Source of the DNA: Nitrospira sp.
GTDB lineage: Bacteria; Nitrospirota; Nitrospiria; Nitrospirales; Nitrospiraceae
DNA: 64,000 nt
Reading direction: 5' to 3'
Assembly: GCA_022226935.1 (NCBI GenBank)
Contig: CP092081.1
Span: forward strand, 3,385,666-3,449,665
Shown here: positions 27,658-36,327 of the stretch, piece after piece
Layout of the letters: every line of letters starts with the position of its first letter
How positions within the stretch are numbered: the stretch's first letter is position 1
The notes under the pieces: generated by a model
Databases searched by the model: none
What the model saw: the letters and a program-made list of their open reading frames with translations, nothing else
Told to the model about the DNA's origin: nothing
Position numbers and translations under genes: made by a program

Positions 27658-27810
27658 ATGGGTGAATTCCTGACGGAGTTGTGGGCATTCATGCAAGAAC
27701 GCAAAAAGTTCTGGCTATTGCCCATTATTGTGATGCTCGTGTTGCTGGGCAGCTTGATTGTCCTCACTCAGGGATCGGCGGTGGCGCCGTTCATTTACAC
27801 CTTATTCTAG
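27658..27810 (+). CDS. DUF5989-family 50-aa membrane protein
   Basis: A very short gene. GGAGG (27649-27653) lies 4 nt before the ATG and the frame ends at TAG 27808. The product has an amphipathic start with ELWAFMQERKKFWLLP, one transmembrane helix (about residues 19-38), and a short tail ending in APFIYTLF. This matches DUF5989 proteins, which I know as the third member of the carbamoyltransferase-SxtJ-DUF5989 trio. Function unknown. It is easy to miss because the coding sequence is only 153 bp. Confidence 0.85.
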   Translation: MGEFLTELWAFMQERKKFWLLPIIVMLVLLGSLIVLTQGSAVAPFIYTLF

Positions 27811-27832
27811 CCGAGAAAGCGCTCGCGATTGC

Positions 27833-28891
27833 ATGACTGTTGACATTCGACGAATAAAGCCGGCCCTCCGAAAGGCGGTAGCCTGGGCATTTCACTCATC
27901 GCCGTTACCTCGCTGGCGGCACCGTGGCAAGGTCGTCATGCTCATGTATCACCGAGTGTTGACCCGGGAAGAAGTCTCTCTCCAGTCCGTACAGCCAGGT
28001 ATGTATGTGTTGGACAACGTCTTTGCTCAGCACATGTCTTTTCTTAAGAAGAATTTTACGCTGCTTTCGCTTCGTCAGCTTCTGGATCTCTGGCAATCAG
28101 GCACATGGAATACCCGTGCCCGGTATTGTGTGGTTACGTTCGATGACGGCTGGTTGGATAATTACCGCCATGCGTATCCAGTGTTGAAGAAATGTGGCAT
28201 TCCCGCCACTATATTTCTTCCTACCGACTACGTGGGAAGTGATCAGTGGTTTTGGCCTGATCAACTGGCATTTCTCTTCAATGTTTTTGCCGGCCGAAAA
28301 GTGACGCCTGAAGCAGTGAGAGAAATCGGACAAGTGTTCACTGAATATTTAGGCGCACAGGGTGACTCATTTATCGAGGCCCTGGAGCGTGGAGAACACG
28401 TTACCGATCGAATCATCGAGCAGTGCAAACATCTACCGATCGAACGAATCCATGGACTGGTGGCCACATTGGCAGCTCGGCTGGAAATATCGATGCCACA
28501 GGAACGGGTGATTGTGAATTGGAACGAGGTGCGTGAAATGTCCCAGGGGGGCGTATCATTTGGATCACACTCCTGCTCGCACCGCATTCTGACCACAATC
28601 ACATCGGATGACATCTCAGCTGAGCTTGCGAAATCGAGGCAGGTGTTATTGGAACAAGGTGTGAACTATGTGCCGGTCTTTTGCTATCCCAATGGCAATA
28701 GCGACGAACGTATTCAGCGGCAGGTTCAGGCCTGTGGGTATGAGGCAGCGTGTTCCGTGAAAATGGGTGTGGAAGGCCCTGTTCCAGATAATAAGTATGC
28801 CATTCGCCGCGTGGGAATTCACAATGACATAACCAGCACCATCCCATTATTTTCATGGCGTGTGTTTGGTCCCTCCTCGGGTTTGGCATGA
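27833..28891 (+). CDS. Polysaccharide deacetylase (NodB homology)
   Basis: A 352-aa carbohydrate esterase 4-type enzyme. LMYHRV begins the domain, TFDDG supplies the catalytic base Asp104 and metal ligand Asp105, and HSCSH supplies metal ligands His246 and His250. FCYPNG follows. It should remove N- or O-acetyl groups from a glycan or a lipid-linked precursor; with no signal peptide it may act in the cytoplasm. An insertion of roughly 90 residues separates the first and second motifs, as in deacetylases of exosortase/EPS loci. The ATG at 27833 lies 23 bp after the DUF5989 gene; the frame from 27758 overlaps that gene and is not used. Confidence 0.9.
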   Translation: MTVDIRRIKPALRKAVAWAFHSSPLPRWRHRGKVVMLMYHRVLTREEVSLQSVQPGMYVLDNVFAQHMSFLKKNFTLLSLRQLLDLWQSGTWNTRARYCVVTFDDGWLDNYRHAYPVLKKCGIPATIFLPTDYVGSDQWFWPDQLAFLFNVFAGRKVTPEAVREIGQVFTEYLGAQGDSFIEALERGEHVTDRIIEQCKHLPIERIHGLVATLAARLEISMPQERVIVNWNEVREMSQGGVSFGSHSCSHRILTTITSDDISAELAKSRQVLLEQGVNYVPVFCYPNGNSDERIQRQVQACGYEAACSVKMGVEGPVPDNKYAIRRVGIHNDITSTIPLFSWRVFGPSSGLA

Positions 28892-28931
28892 AGGCGCTAA
28901 TTCAACAGTCGGTCATGACGGGGGATCATCA

Positions 28932-30119
28932 GTGAAGGTGCTGATAACCGATGGTAATGAGCGCGCAGCGCTTGCGGTGACGAGGGCACTCGGCCGTGAG
29001 CAAGTTGAGGTAATCGTCGGTGCAGATACTCAGCGGTCGCTCGCGGGTTCTTCTCGCTACTGCCGGCAGAGTTTTGTGTATCCGTCTCCCTATCAGGATC
29101 CCGAAGGCTTCATGGCTACGCTACTGGAGATGGTTCGGAGTCATGAGGTCGACGCCGTATTTCCAATATCCGACATTGCTATGCATATCATCGGCCCTGA
29201 ACGGGCGCAATTTGAGCGCTACACAAGAATGCCTTCTCCTCCCGCCGAAGTCTTTCAAGAGATTTCCGATAAGTATCGCCTGATGCAACGAGCGGTATCG
29301 GAAGGCGTGGGCATTCCCGAGACCATTTTTATTCCAGATGGAAATCTGGAGAGGATCATCGACGAGATCACCGTGTTTCCGGTGGTGGTAAAGCCGGGGT
29401 GTTCGTTGGTGAAGGACGGTTGTCAGTGGAAGAAAACCAGTGTGTGTTATGCCGAATCTCGAGAGGATCTGCTGCGGTTGTATGGCGAGAAAGCCTACCT
29501 GCGAGCGCCGTCTTTGATCCAGCAGCGTGTGGTAGGGGCAGGTGAGGGACTCTTTGTGCTGATGCAGGAGGGCACACCCTTGGGCATGTTTGCGCACCGA
29601 AGATTGCGTGAACGGCCACCTTCCGGCGGAGTCAGCGTGTTGCGTGAAAGTATTGCCTTGCCGAAAGCCATGGTTGAGGCTACCCTCAAGTTGTTGCAGC
29701 CTGTGAAGTGGCACGGGGTTGCCATGGTGGAGTTCAAGGTGGATAAGGCCAGTCAGCGCCCTTTGCTGATGGAGATTAACGGACGGTTTTGGGGGTCGTT
29801 ACAGTTGGCTGTGGATGCGGGCGTGAATTTCCCCTTACTGTTGCTCAATATGGCAATGGGGAACGCGCAAACCGTCCCTGAGAATGGGTATCGTATCGGT
29901 GTGAAGTCCCGATGGCTGTTGGGTGATTTAGATCAATTGGTGATGCGTGTGAAGAAGCGTGATCGTGCGCTGAATCTTCCGCCTGGGGCTCCGTCGAAAT
30001 TTCGCTCTTTCATCTCGTTCTGTCGTTTTTTCGAGCGAGATCTGTTCTATGAAGTTGAGGACTTTGATGATCCTGCCCCCAGTCGATTCGAGATGTTGCG
30101 ATATATCAAGTTGGCATAG
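28932..30119 (+). CDS. ATP-grasp family carboxylate-amine ligase
   Basis: A 395-aa ATP-grasp protein. The N-terminal pre-grasp begins VKVLITDGNERAALAVTRAL. The ATP-grasp core shows VFPVVVKPGCSLVKDG and the metal-binding end block LLMEINGRFWGSLQL. It would join a carboxylate to an amine or another nucleophile via an acyl-phosphate. Similar genes occur in exosortase-type EPS loci next to deacetylases. The GTG at 28932, after a run of five G, is chosen because the frame from 28860 overlaps the deacetylase. Substrate unknown; amino-acid decoration of a sugar is a reasonable guess given the FemAB and AsnB homologues nearby. Confidence 0.83.
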   Translation: MKVLITDGNERAALAVTRALGREQVEVIVGADTQRSLAGSSRYCRQSFVYPSPYQDPEGFMATLLEMVRSHEVDAVFPISDIAMHIIGPERAQFERYTRMPSPPAEVFQEISDKYRLMQRAVSEGVGIPETIFIPDGNLERIIDEITVFPVVVKPGCSLVKDGCQWKKTSVCYAESREDLLRLYGEKAYLRAPSLIQQRVVGAGEGLFVLMQEGTPLGMFAHRRLRERPPSGGVSVLRESIALPKAMVEATLKLLQPVKWHGVAMVEFKVDKASQRPLLMEINGRFWGSLQLAVDAGVNFPLLLLNMAMGNAQTVPENGYRIGVKSRWLLGDLDQLVMRVKKRDRALNLPPGAPSKFRSFISFCRFFERDLFYEVEDFDDPAPSRFEMLRYIKLA

Positions 30120-30127
30120 GAGTAGTG

Positions 30128-30775
30128 ATGTTGCAGGCTGATTCCCGTTCCGAGATCAAATTACCTGCGCGAACGGTGCGCGAACTGGCCCGCTCAATGA
30201 AGAAGGCAGTGAACGGGGCGTTGGACCATTGGCGATATCGGGTTCTTCTCAATCGCCAGGCTTTCCCAAAGCCGGCGCGTGCCATCTTGGTAGTGTGTAA
30301 GGGGAATATCTGCCGAAGTCCCTTGGCAGAAGCCTATTTGAAGGACCAGGTGAAGAAAAGTGGTTTGCCGATTGATGTGTACTCGGCGGGTCTGGAAGCG
30401 TCTTTTGGGAAGCCGGCACATCCGCTCGCGCAGGTCGTGGGCACTCAAGGCGGATTGGTGCTCAACCAACATGCGACGCAACCATTGCACAAAGAGCAAG
30501 TGGAAAGGGCTGACATAATTCTCGTGATGGAGTGGCGGCAACGAAACAGGATTATCAAACTCTATCCGCAGGCTAGACCTAAAGTGTTCCTCCTTCGGCA
30601 GTTCTACGATCAATCCGTGCGGGAAGTCGCCGATCCTTATAGTGGAACCTTGGAAGATTTTCAGGCCTGTTTCTCCATGATCAAGGCAGCGTGCGATGTG
30701 CTTATGACGCGTATGTTGCCCATTGGCGGTAAGGATAGATCCGAGCGGGAGAGAGGTACGAATGGCAAAGGCTAA
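30128..30775 (+). CDS. Low-molecular-weight protein tyrosine phosphatase
   Basis: A 215-aa LMW-PTP. The P-loop is Cys57-Lys-Gly-Asn-Ile-Cys-Arg63-Ser, and the general-acid pair Asp169-Pro170 lies in VADPYSG. Compared with typical Wzb (about 150 aa) it has a 50-residue basic N-terminal extension and a charged tail. In Wzc/Wzb systems the phosphatase resets an autokinase that controls chain length or export; no such kinase is in this window, and the neighbouring exporter is ABC-type. AGGAG at 30118-30122 serves the ATG at 30128 (a GTG at 30125 is also possible). It lies 8 bp after the ATP-grasp gene. Confidence 0.88.
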   Translation: MLQADSRSEIKLPARTVRELARSMKKAVNGALDHWRYRVLLNRQAFPKPARAILVVCKGNICRSPLAEAYLKDQVKKSGLPIDVYSAGLEASFGKPAHPLAQVVGTQGGLVLNQHATQPLHKEQVERADIILVMEWRQRNRIIKLYPQARPKVFLLRQFYDQSVREVADPYSGTLEDFQACFSMIKAACDVLMTRMLPIGGKDRSERERGTNGKG

Positions 30776-30793
30776 GGGAGGCCAGACATCCAC

Positions 30794-31540
30794 ATGAGTT
30801 TGCGAACGAGACTGTTCAATATCTATTGGACACTGCGGAGCGCCATTGTACCAACCCTCAGATATTCCCAATACTCGTATGAAGAGTCTCTGAAACGGTA
30901 TGTCGGGACATCAGTTGAATGGGTGGAGATCGGCTGCGGGCATTCTATTCTTCCAAGTTGGCGCGCGAACGAAGAACGTCAGCTGGTCAAAACGTGCAAG
31001 GCGATATTCGGCATCGATTATGACCTCCCTTCGTTGAAGGCCCATCGCAACATCACTAAAAAGTTACGCGGCGATGTCACCAAGTTGCCGTTTAGGAGTG
31101 AAGCGTTCGACCTTGTGACGGCCAATATGGTCGTTGAACATCTCGATAATCCAGATGAACAGTTCAGAGAGATTAGCCGAATCCTCAAGCCGAAAGGCGT
31201 ATTCCTGTTTCATACCCCAAATGCTTACGGCTATGGAGTCATTCTGTCAAAACTCGTTCCCGAATGGCTCAAAGGCAAGCTGATTTATTTGCTTGAAGGG
31301 CGAGAAGAACACGATGTTTTTCCCACGCACTACAAAGCCAATACCGAGTCTCAGGTGAAAGCTCTAGCTCAGGCGAATGGTTTCGAGATCTTACAACTGG
31401 ATCTAATTCCAACCGACGCTATCTTTGCCATGTTTCCACCGCTGGCTGCGGTGGAGTTGTTGTGGATTCGGCTGCTTATGACTCAGCCTTTTCGGAATCT
31501 CCGAACAAATATGATTGTGGCGCTGAGGAAAGCCACATAA
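30794..31540 (+). CDS. Class I SAM-dependent methyltransferase
   Basis: A 248-aa methyltransferase of the Methyltransf_11 type. WVEIGCGHS (residues about 43-51) is the SAM-binding loop, GDVTKLPF the acidic-pocket motif, and FDLVTANMVVEHL the following strand. LKPKGVFLFHTPN is motif III. Target unknown; within this cluster methylation of a sugar hydroxyl or of a terminal phosphate is plausible. Methyl caps are known chain terminators for ABC-exported O-antigens, so this and the FkbM gene downstream are candidates for that role. The gene ends 50 bp before the ligase. Confidence 0.85.
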   Translation: MSLRTRLFNIYWTLRSAIVPTLRYSQYSYEESLKRYVGTSVEWVEIGCGHSILPSWRANEERQLVKTCKAIFGIDYDLPSLKAHRNITKKLRGDVTKLPFRSEAFDLVTANMVVEHLDNPDEQFREISRILKPKGVFLFHTPNAYGYGVILSKLVPEWLKGKLIYLLEGREEHDVFPTHYKANTESQVKALAQANGFEILQLDLIPTDAIFAMFPPLAAVELLWIRLLMTQPFRNLRTNMIVALRKAT

Positions 31541-31590
31541 CATGCCAAGCCAAGCACAGTTTACTGTGCTGTGATCGAGGCTTTTGCTCA

Positions 31591-32955
31591 ATGATACAGT
31601 CAAATCAACAGATGGCCGGTAGATCTCAGTTTGGGGCTACGGTTCGAGCTCTGCCAGTTCAGAAAGAGTCTAAGGTTGGATTCTATCTCGTCCTGGTGGC
31701 ATTAATGTTTGAGTTTGGAAGACCACAGGATTTTTTGCCTCCTCTTAAAATCATTCCATTCCCTTCTCTGATCGATGTCTCCCTCGCTGTGGCAGTATTT
31801 CTTTCAGGAAAGGTAAGCTTCACGAACAAGCAAACCAAGCTCTGGATCTGTCTTTTGGGTTTCATGGCTTTGTGGGTGCCATTTGCCAGGAACAATTATC
31901 ATGCCGTCATGCTTTTCAAGGATATGACGTTGTATTTCTTTTTTTATTTAGGAATCGTCACCTTTGTGAACAGCACGAGCCGTATGCATAAGCTGATCCT
32001 CATGTGGTTGGCGGTCCACACTGTCCTTGCGGTAAATGGAATGCTACATCAGGGACGTGGCGTCGGAGGCTGGTTGGGTGACGAAAACGACTTTGGGATG
32101 GAAATGAATGTAGCTATACCGGTTGCATTCTTCATGTATCAAGGAGCGACGAATAAAGGTAGCAAATTTCTTTATGTTGTATTGTTAGCCGTGTTTGTGA
32201 TGTCTTTGATTGCCACTTCATCGCGCGGCGGATTTCTCGGCTTACTTGCGGTGGCAGCGTATTGTTGGTTCTATTCGCCCAAGAAGATTATGTCGCTCCT
32301 ATTAGGATTGTGTTTGGCTGGACTTGTGTTAATTGCCGCCCCTCAGGAATATTGGGATCGTATCAGCAGCATCACCGAAGATAAGACGATGGAAGAAGGA
32401 ACGGCGGGGCAACGAGTATTTACCTGGGGAATCGGATGGGAAATGTTCCTAGATAATCCTGTGTTTGGTGTGGGGCAAGGCAATTTCCCTTGGGCGATCG
32501 GTGAATATATGGGAGGAAGAACATGGCAAACGAAGTCTCTGGCAGGTCGTCAGGCACACTCACTCTACTTTACGTTGCTGCCGGAACTGGGCCTAATTGG
32601 GGTGATGATCTTTGGAACGATGGTGTATTTAAACTATAGAGATACAAGAGCGATGGAGTTAGTGAGAGATCCATTGCGCCCAGCTTCAATTCGCAAAGAC
32701 AAGGCCGATATTGCAGATTCAGAGCTTGTGCGTGCTTCCTTATACGGGAATGCGATTTTGGGCGGGATGATAGGGTATCTCGCGACAAGCGCTTTCATTT
32801 CAACCCTCTACTATCCGACCTTTTGGATCATGATGGCGCTTGCTGTGGCGCTTCGGAATACGACCAAGGGGTATGCTGCTAGTCAGTCCCACGTGCTTTC
32901 GGCAAACAATATGCCTAGGGTTACTCCGTGGATGAAACCTCGGCCTGTGAGTTGA
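31591..32955 (+). CDS. O-antigen ligase/polymerase family membrane protein
   Basis: A polytopic inner-membrane protein, 454 aa, with ten or more hydrophobic segments. The large periplasmic loop contains TAGQRVFTWGIGWEMFLDNP, followed by GVGQGNF and QAHSLYFTLLPELGLIG; this Arg plus His arrangement is the hallmark of the Wzy/WaaL family. It either polymerises repeat units or ligates glycan to a lipid or protein acceptor. With an ABC exporter at the start of the locus, ligation is the better guess. The start at 31591 avoids 43 low-quality residues overlapping the methyltransferase gene. Confidence 0.87.
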   Translation: MIQSNQQMAGRSQFGATVRALPVQKESKVGFYLVLVALMFEFGRPQDFLPPLKIIPFPSLIDVSLAVAVFLSGKVSFTNKQTKLWICLLGFMALWVPFARNNYHAVMLFKDMTLYFFFYLGIVTFVNSTSRMHKLILMWLAVHTVLAVNGMLHQGRGVGGWLGDENDFGMEMNVAIPVAFFMYQGATNKGSKFLYVVLLAVFVMSLIATSSRGGFLGLLAVAAYCWFYSPKKIMSLLLGLCLAGLVLIAAPQEYWDRISSITEDKTMEEGTAGQRVFTWGIGWEMFLDNPVFGVGQGNFPWAIGEYMGGRTWQTKSLAGRQAHSLYFTLLPELGLIGVMIFGTMVYLNYRDTRAMELVRDPLRPASIRKDKADIADSELVRASLYGNAILGGMIGYLATSAFISTLYYPTFWIMMALAVALRNTTKGYAASQSHVLSANNMPRVTPWMKPRPVS

Positions 32956-33103
32956 CCGTTCAAGCATTAGGGCAGTCGGCTGTAACCTTCTTCAATTATT
33001 TTACAGGCAATTTTCGTCGTTGTTGAATGTAACGCGGATGAATTGACGATGTTGCAGAGACTGTGGAAGTTAAATCTTAGCTTGACGTAATAGATTAAAG
33101 CTT

Positions 33104-34210
33104 GTGCGCACTATTTTGTACCTATCGACTAGCAGCGGTCCTGGTGGCGCCGAGCGTGTCATCAGTAATTTGGCTGCGTCCCTGAATCCGGATAGATATC
33201 GAGCCGTCCTCTGCTTGTTTCGTCCCGGATGGATCCAAGAGCGGAGCGAAGTTCGTGGGATTCGATCATTCATTATTCCGACTCACGGTATGACTGATTG
33301 GCAATGGGCACTTCAATTCAAGCGGTTGCTGCGACAGGAGCGTGTGGACCTGATTCACGCACATGAGTTTGATGCCAATGTGCAGGGAACTTTTGTGGCG
33401 GCGATATCAGGAATTCCTCTTGTGGCAACCGTTCATGGAAAGAACTACTTCTGGGAAAGATTCAGGCGTCGGCTGGCATATCGGTGGGTCAGTCGAAGGG
33501 CCACCATGGTCGCGGTATCTCAGAATCTGAAGCAATTTATTGTCGAGAAAGTCGGGGTCTCTCCGGAGCGCATCAAGGTACTTTACAATGGTGTGGATGC
33601 ATCGCCGCGCTATGATCGGGTAGACGTGGATGACTGCAAAAAAGAGCTAGGATTACCAGAGAATCACCAGATTGTGGGTGTGGTAGGGAATCTTTACCCG
33701 GTAAAAGGGCATCAGTATTTGATTGATGGGCTTCCTGCAATTTTGGCGAAATGTCCGAACACATCATTCGTGTTTGCCGGGAGAGGTGAACTTGAGGCTG
33801 CATTGAAAGCGCAAGTTCGTCGACTTGGGATAGAGACAAACGTGTTCTTCCTCGGCCTGAGGCAGGATATTCCCAGAATTTTGGCCATGCTTGATGTGTT
33901 CGTCCTGCCCTCGCTGTCGGAAGGACTCTCGATGGCAATCCTTGAGGCGATGAGTGCAGGAAAGCCGGTGATTGCGACGCAGGTTGGAGGTAATCCAGAG
34001 CTTGTGCTCAATGGTGAAACAGGGTTTCTGGTTCCGCCGAGGGATAGTCAGGCATTAGCTTCCAGTGTGGTGACCTTGTTGACGAACAGGCAGCAGGCTG
34101 CTCAGTATGCGGAGCGCGGCAAACGTCGAGCCGAAGGACAATTCAGCCTACGGACTATGGTCTGTGCTTATCAGTCGCTCTATGACGAGTGTCTGAAATC
34201 AGGAGTATAG
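33104..34210 (+). CDS. Glycosyltransferase family 4
   Basis: A 368-aa GT4. TILYLSTSSGPGGAERV starts the N-terminal domain; VVGNLYPVKGHQYLIDGL and LSEGLSMAILEAMSAGK (Glu-x7-Glu) mark the donor domain. The only start compatible with the domain is the GTG at 33104, which has no strong ribosome-binding site. A 148-bp gap before it looks more A+T-rich than the neighbouring genes and may hold a promoter. A hairpin follows the stop. Confidence 0.9.
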   Translation: MRTILYLSTSSGPGGAERVISNLAASLNPDRYRAVLCLFRPGWIQERSEVRGIRSFIIPTHGMTDWQWALQFKRLLRQERVDLIHAHEFDANVQGTFVAAISGIPLVATVHGKNYFWERFRRRLAYRWVSRRATMVAVSQNLKQFIVEKVGVSPERIKVLYNGVDASPRYDRVDVDDCKKELGLPENHQIVGVVGNLYPVKGHQYLIDGLPAILAKCPNTSFVFAGRGELEAALKAQVRRLGIETNVFFLGLRQDIPRILAMLDVFVLPSLSEGLSMAILEAMSAGKPVIATQVGGNPELVLNGETGFLVPPRDSQALASSVVTLLTNRQQAAQYAERGKRRAEGQFSLRTMVCAYQSLYDECLKSGV

Positions 34211-34218
34211 ATCCAGGC

Positions 34219-34250
34219 CATGCGATAAAGGTGTCCTATCGCATGCCTTT
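34219..34250 (+). terminator. Hairpin with short T run after a glycosyltransferase gene
   Basis: A 9-bp perfect stem (CATGCGATA at 34219-34227 and TATCGCATG at 34237-34245) with a 9-base loop lies 8 bp past the stop codon and is followed by CCTTT. The T run is weak, so it may be an inefficient terminator or an mRNA 3'-end stabiliser. It stands at a natural break before the next GT, which has its own 107-bp leader. Confidence 0.5.
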
Positions 34251-34317
34251 GTACAGAAAGCAATTGTGCTAGATGGCGAGGTTTGCTATTGAGCAGAACC
34301 CAAGTTGAGATTCAGTT

Positions 34318-35445
34318 GTGAAAGTCTGTCATGTTGCGATGGGCGATTTGTGGGCAGGGGCGGAGGTTCACCTGCTTGCGCTCATGACATATCTGGTTCG
34401 CCTGCACGATTTCGAATGGTCCGTGGTTTTATTCAACGAGGGACGGTTGGCGGATGAACTTAGGAAACTTCCGCTTTCCCTCACAGTCATTCCGGAAAAA
34501 TATTATAGTCCTCCAGCCATTGTCTCTCGTCTTGCGAAGATTTTTCGACAGTTTCGCCCCGATATTGTGCATACCCATAAATACAAGGATTCTATCCTCG
34601 GCTCAATTGTCGCGCGGTACATGGGGATCCCGCATGTGGTAAGAGCAGTCCATGGCATGCCTGAACCATTCACGGGACTGAGAAGTCTGAAGATGGCCGG
34701 GTACACGATTGCCGACAGACTCGTAACCGGTCGGCTTGTAGATAAGGTGATCGCCGTCTCTTCAGACATTGAAAAGGTCTTACTCAGGACTTATGGTTCG
34801 AATCAGGTGGTTTGTATTCATAATGGGATTGATCTGGAAGCCGTTCAACTCACTACCAAGAGAGCAGAAAAGCGCAAAGAGTGGCATGTTGATGATCGGG
34901 AAGTTCTGATTGGAACGGTGGGACGGTTGGTGCCGGTGAAGGGCCATGCCATATTACTGGAAGCGTTTCGAATCCTGCGTCAGCGGCATCACAATGTAAG
35001 GTTGATTTTTATTGGAGACGGGCCGTTGCGTGGGCATCTCGAAGCAGAAGCGAAAAGGTTAGGTTTGGATCAATCCGTGATATTCTCTGGGCATCAAGAA
35101 CAGTCGTATGATTTCATTAACATGATGGATTTGTTTGTCTTGCCTTCTCGACATGAAGGAATTCCGATGGTCCTTTTGGAAGCGTATGCTCTGAAGCGGC
35201 CGGTCATTGCGAGCCAAGTTGGGGGGATCCCTGAAGTTGTAACGCATGCTCACTCAGGACTTCTAGTCAACCCGGAAGATCCTACGGCGTTTGCCGGAGC
35301 TATGAGCGACTTGATCGAAGATCAAGCAAGGGCACTGGCATTTGGAGAGGCGGGACGGAGGCACGTTGAGTGTGAGTTTAGTGCCAGTATGATGGCGGAT
35401 CGAACGGCGAGGGTATATCGATCACTATGTGTAGGCGCCAAGTAG
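34318..35445 (+). CDS. Glycosyltransferase family 4
   Basis: A 375-aa GT4. KVCHVAMGDLWAGAEVHLL opens the protein. The donor domain begins GTVGRLVPVKGHAILLEAF and includes PSRHEGIPMVLLEAYALKR with Glu-x7-Glu. The GTG at 34318 is the start consistent with the family. It is closely related in layout to the GT gene before it (33104-34210), suggesting an old duplication, though not at nucleotide level. Role: addition of one sugar during glycan assembly. Confidence 0.9.
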   Translation: MKVCHVAMGDLWAGAEVHLLALMTYLVRLHDFEWSVVLFNEGRLADELRKLPLSLTVIPEKYYSPPAIVSRLAKIFRQFRPDIVHTHKYKDSILGSIVARYMGIPHVVRAVHGMPEPFTGLRSLKMAGYTIADRLVTGRLVDKVIAVSSDIEKVLLRTYGSNQVVCIHNGIDLEAVQLTTKRAEKRKEWHVDDREVLIGTVGRLVPVKGHAILLEAFRILRQRHHNVRLIFIGDGPLRGHLEAEAKRLGLDQSVIFSGHQEQSYDFINMMDLFVLPSRHEGIPMVLLEAYALKRPVIASQVGGIPEVVTHAHSGLLVNPEDPTAFAGAMSDLIEDQARALAFGEAGRRHVECEFSASMMADRTARVYRSLCVGAK

Positions 35446-35531
35446 GCACGTTGGTACCATAACTGTTCAAAGATGGCTGTCAGACTTCTTTTCAAAGCAG
35501 CCCTCAGTAACCGCATAGAGGAGAATTCCTG

Positions 35532-36320
35532 TTGTCTACTCATCTTATAAGGCTTCTGGTTGCTAATGTGCTTCCGGCACCTGTTCTCACATGGGTGAAG
35601 ACTCACTATTATGCGCCCTCCGTACGGACATTCTGGGAAGACGATGTGGAACCTGTGAAGGCTCTTGTAAAGGAAGGTGATTTTGTCATCGATATGGGAG
35701 CAAATTTCGGATGGTATACGAATGTTCTTTCGTCTTTGGTTGGAGCTACGGGAAAAGTTTACAGCGTTGAGCCGATTCCAGATACGTTTCAAGTCATGAG
35801 TGGTATTGTCCGTAAGCTCAGACTCGCGAATGTCTTCCCCATGAATTACGCTATGTCGAAGACTGATGGCACCGCTGTGATGCGGGTGCCTCAGCATGAG
35901 TATGGGGGGAGCAATTTTTACCGAGCTCAGATTGATTTGGAACAGCGCAAGTCAGGCAAGTCTATGAAAGAGTATACGGTGCCGATGCGGTCTTTGGATT
36001 CGCTCTTTCTTGATGTTGCAGGCAAGATCACGTTCATCAAGTGTGATGTCGAAGGACACGAATTGGCCGTGGTGAGTGGGGGGGCCAAGTTTTTTGAGAA
36101 ATCTAAGCCAGCGTGGCTAATGGAGGTTGGTGGGGATCCTGATGAGGAGGGGAGCCCACCGCATCAATTATTCCATCTCATGCAGCACTACGGTTACCAA
36201 ATATATTTCTTTGATGGAAAATTCATTCGCCCACGCCCGGTGGGGCATTGGTCCGTAAACTATCTGCTGCTCCAGCCGGCTCATTGTCGTCAACTCGCCC
36301 ATATGATTGTCTCGGAATAA
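35532..36320 (+). CDS. FkbM-family methyltransferase
   Basis: A 262-aa SAM-dependent O-methyltransferase of the FkbM family. VIDMGANFGWYT (residues about 54-65) is the SAM motif, YSVEPIPDTF the second acidic motif, and FIKCDVEGHELAVV the classic FkbM block. It starts with TTG at 35532, backed by GAGGAG about 9 nt upstream; no ATG fits. FkbM enzymes methylate sugar hydroxyls in many surface polysaccharides. It could set the terminal cap recognised by the Wzt C-terminal domain, though this is only inferred from context. Confidence 0.9.
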   Translation: MSTHLIRLLVANVLPAPVLTWVKTHYYAPSVRTFWEDDVEPVKALVKEGDFVIDMGANFGWYTNVLSSLVGATGKVYSVEPIPDTFQVMSGIVRKLRLANVFPMNYAMSKTDGTAVMRVPQHEYGGSNFYRAQIDLEQRKSGKSMKEYTVPMRSLDSLFLDVAGKITFIKCDVEGHELAVVSGGAKFFEKSKPAWLMEVGGDPDEEGSPPHQLFHLMQHYGYQIYFFDGKFIRPRPVGHWSVNYLLLQPAHCRQLAHMIVSE

Positions 36321-36327
36321 TTATTAA

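Noticed and set aside
34428-35445. Possibility that the two neighbouring GT4 genes are a recent tandem duplication
   Set aside because: They share the family layout but visible sequence identity is low in most blocks, so they are at best an ancient pair.
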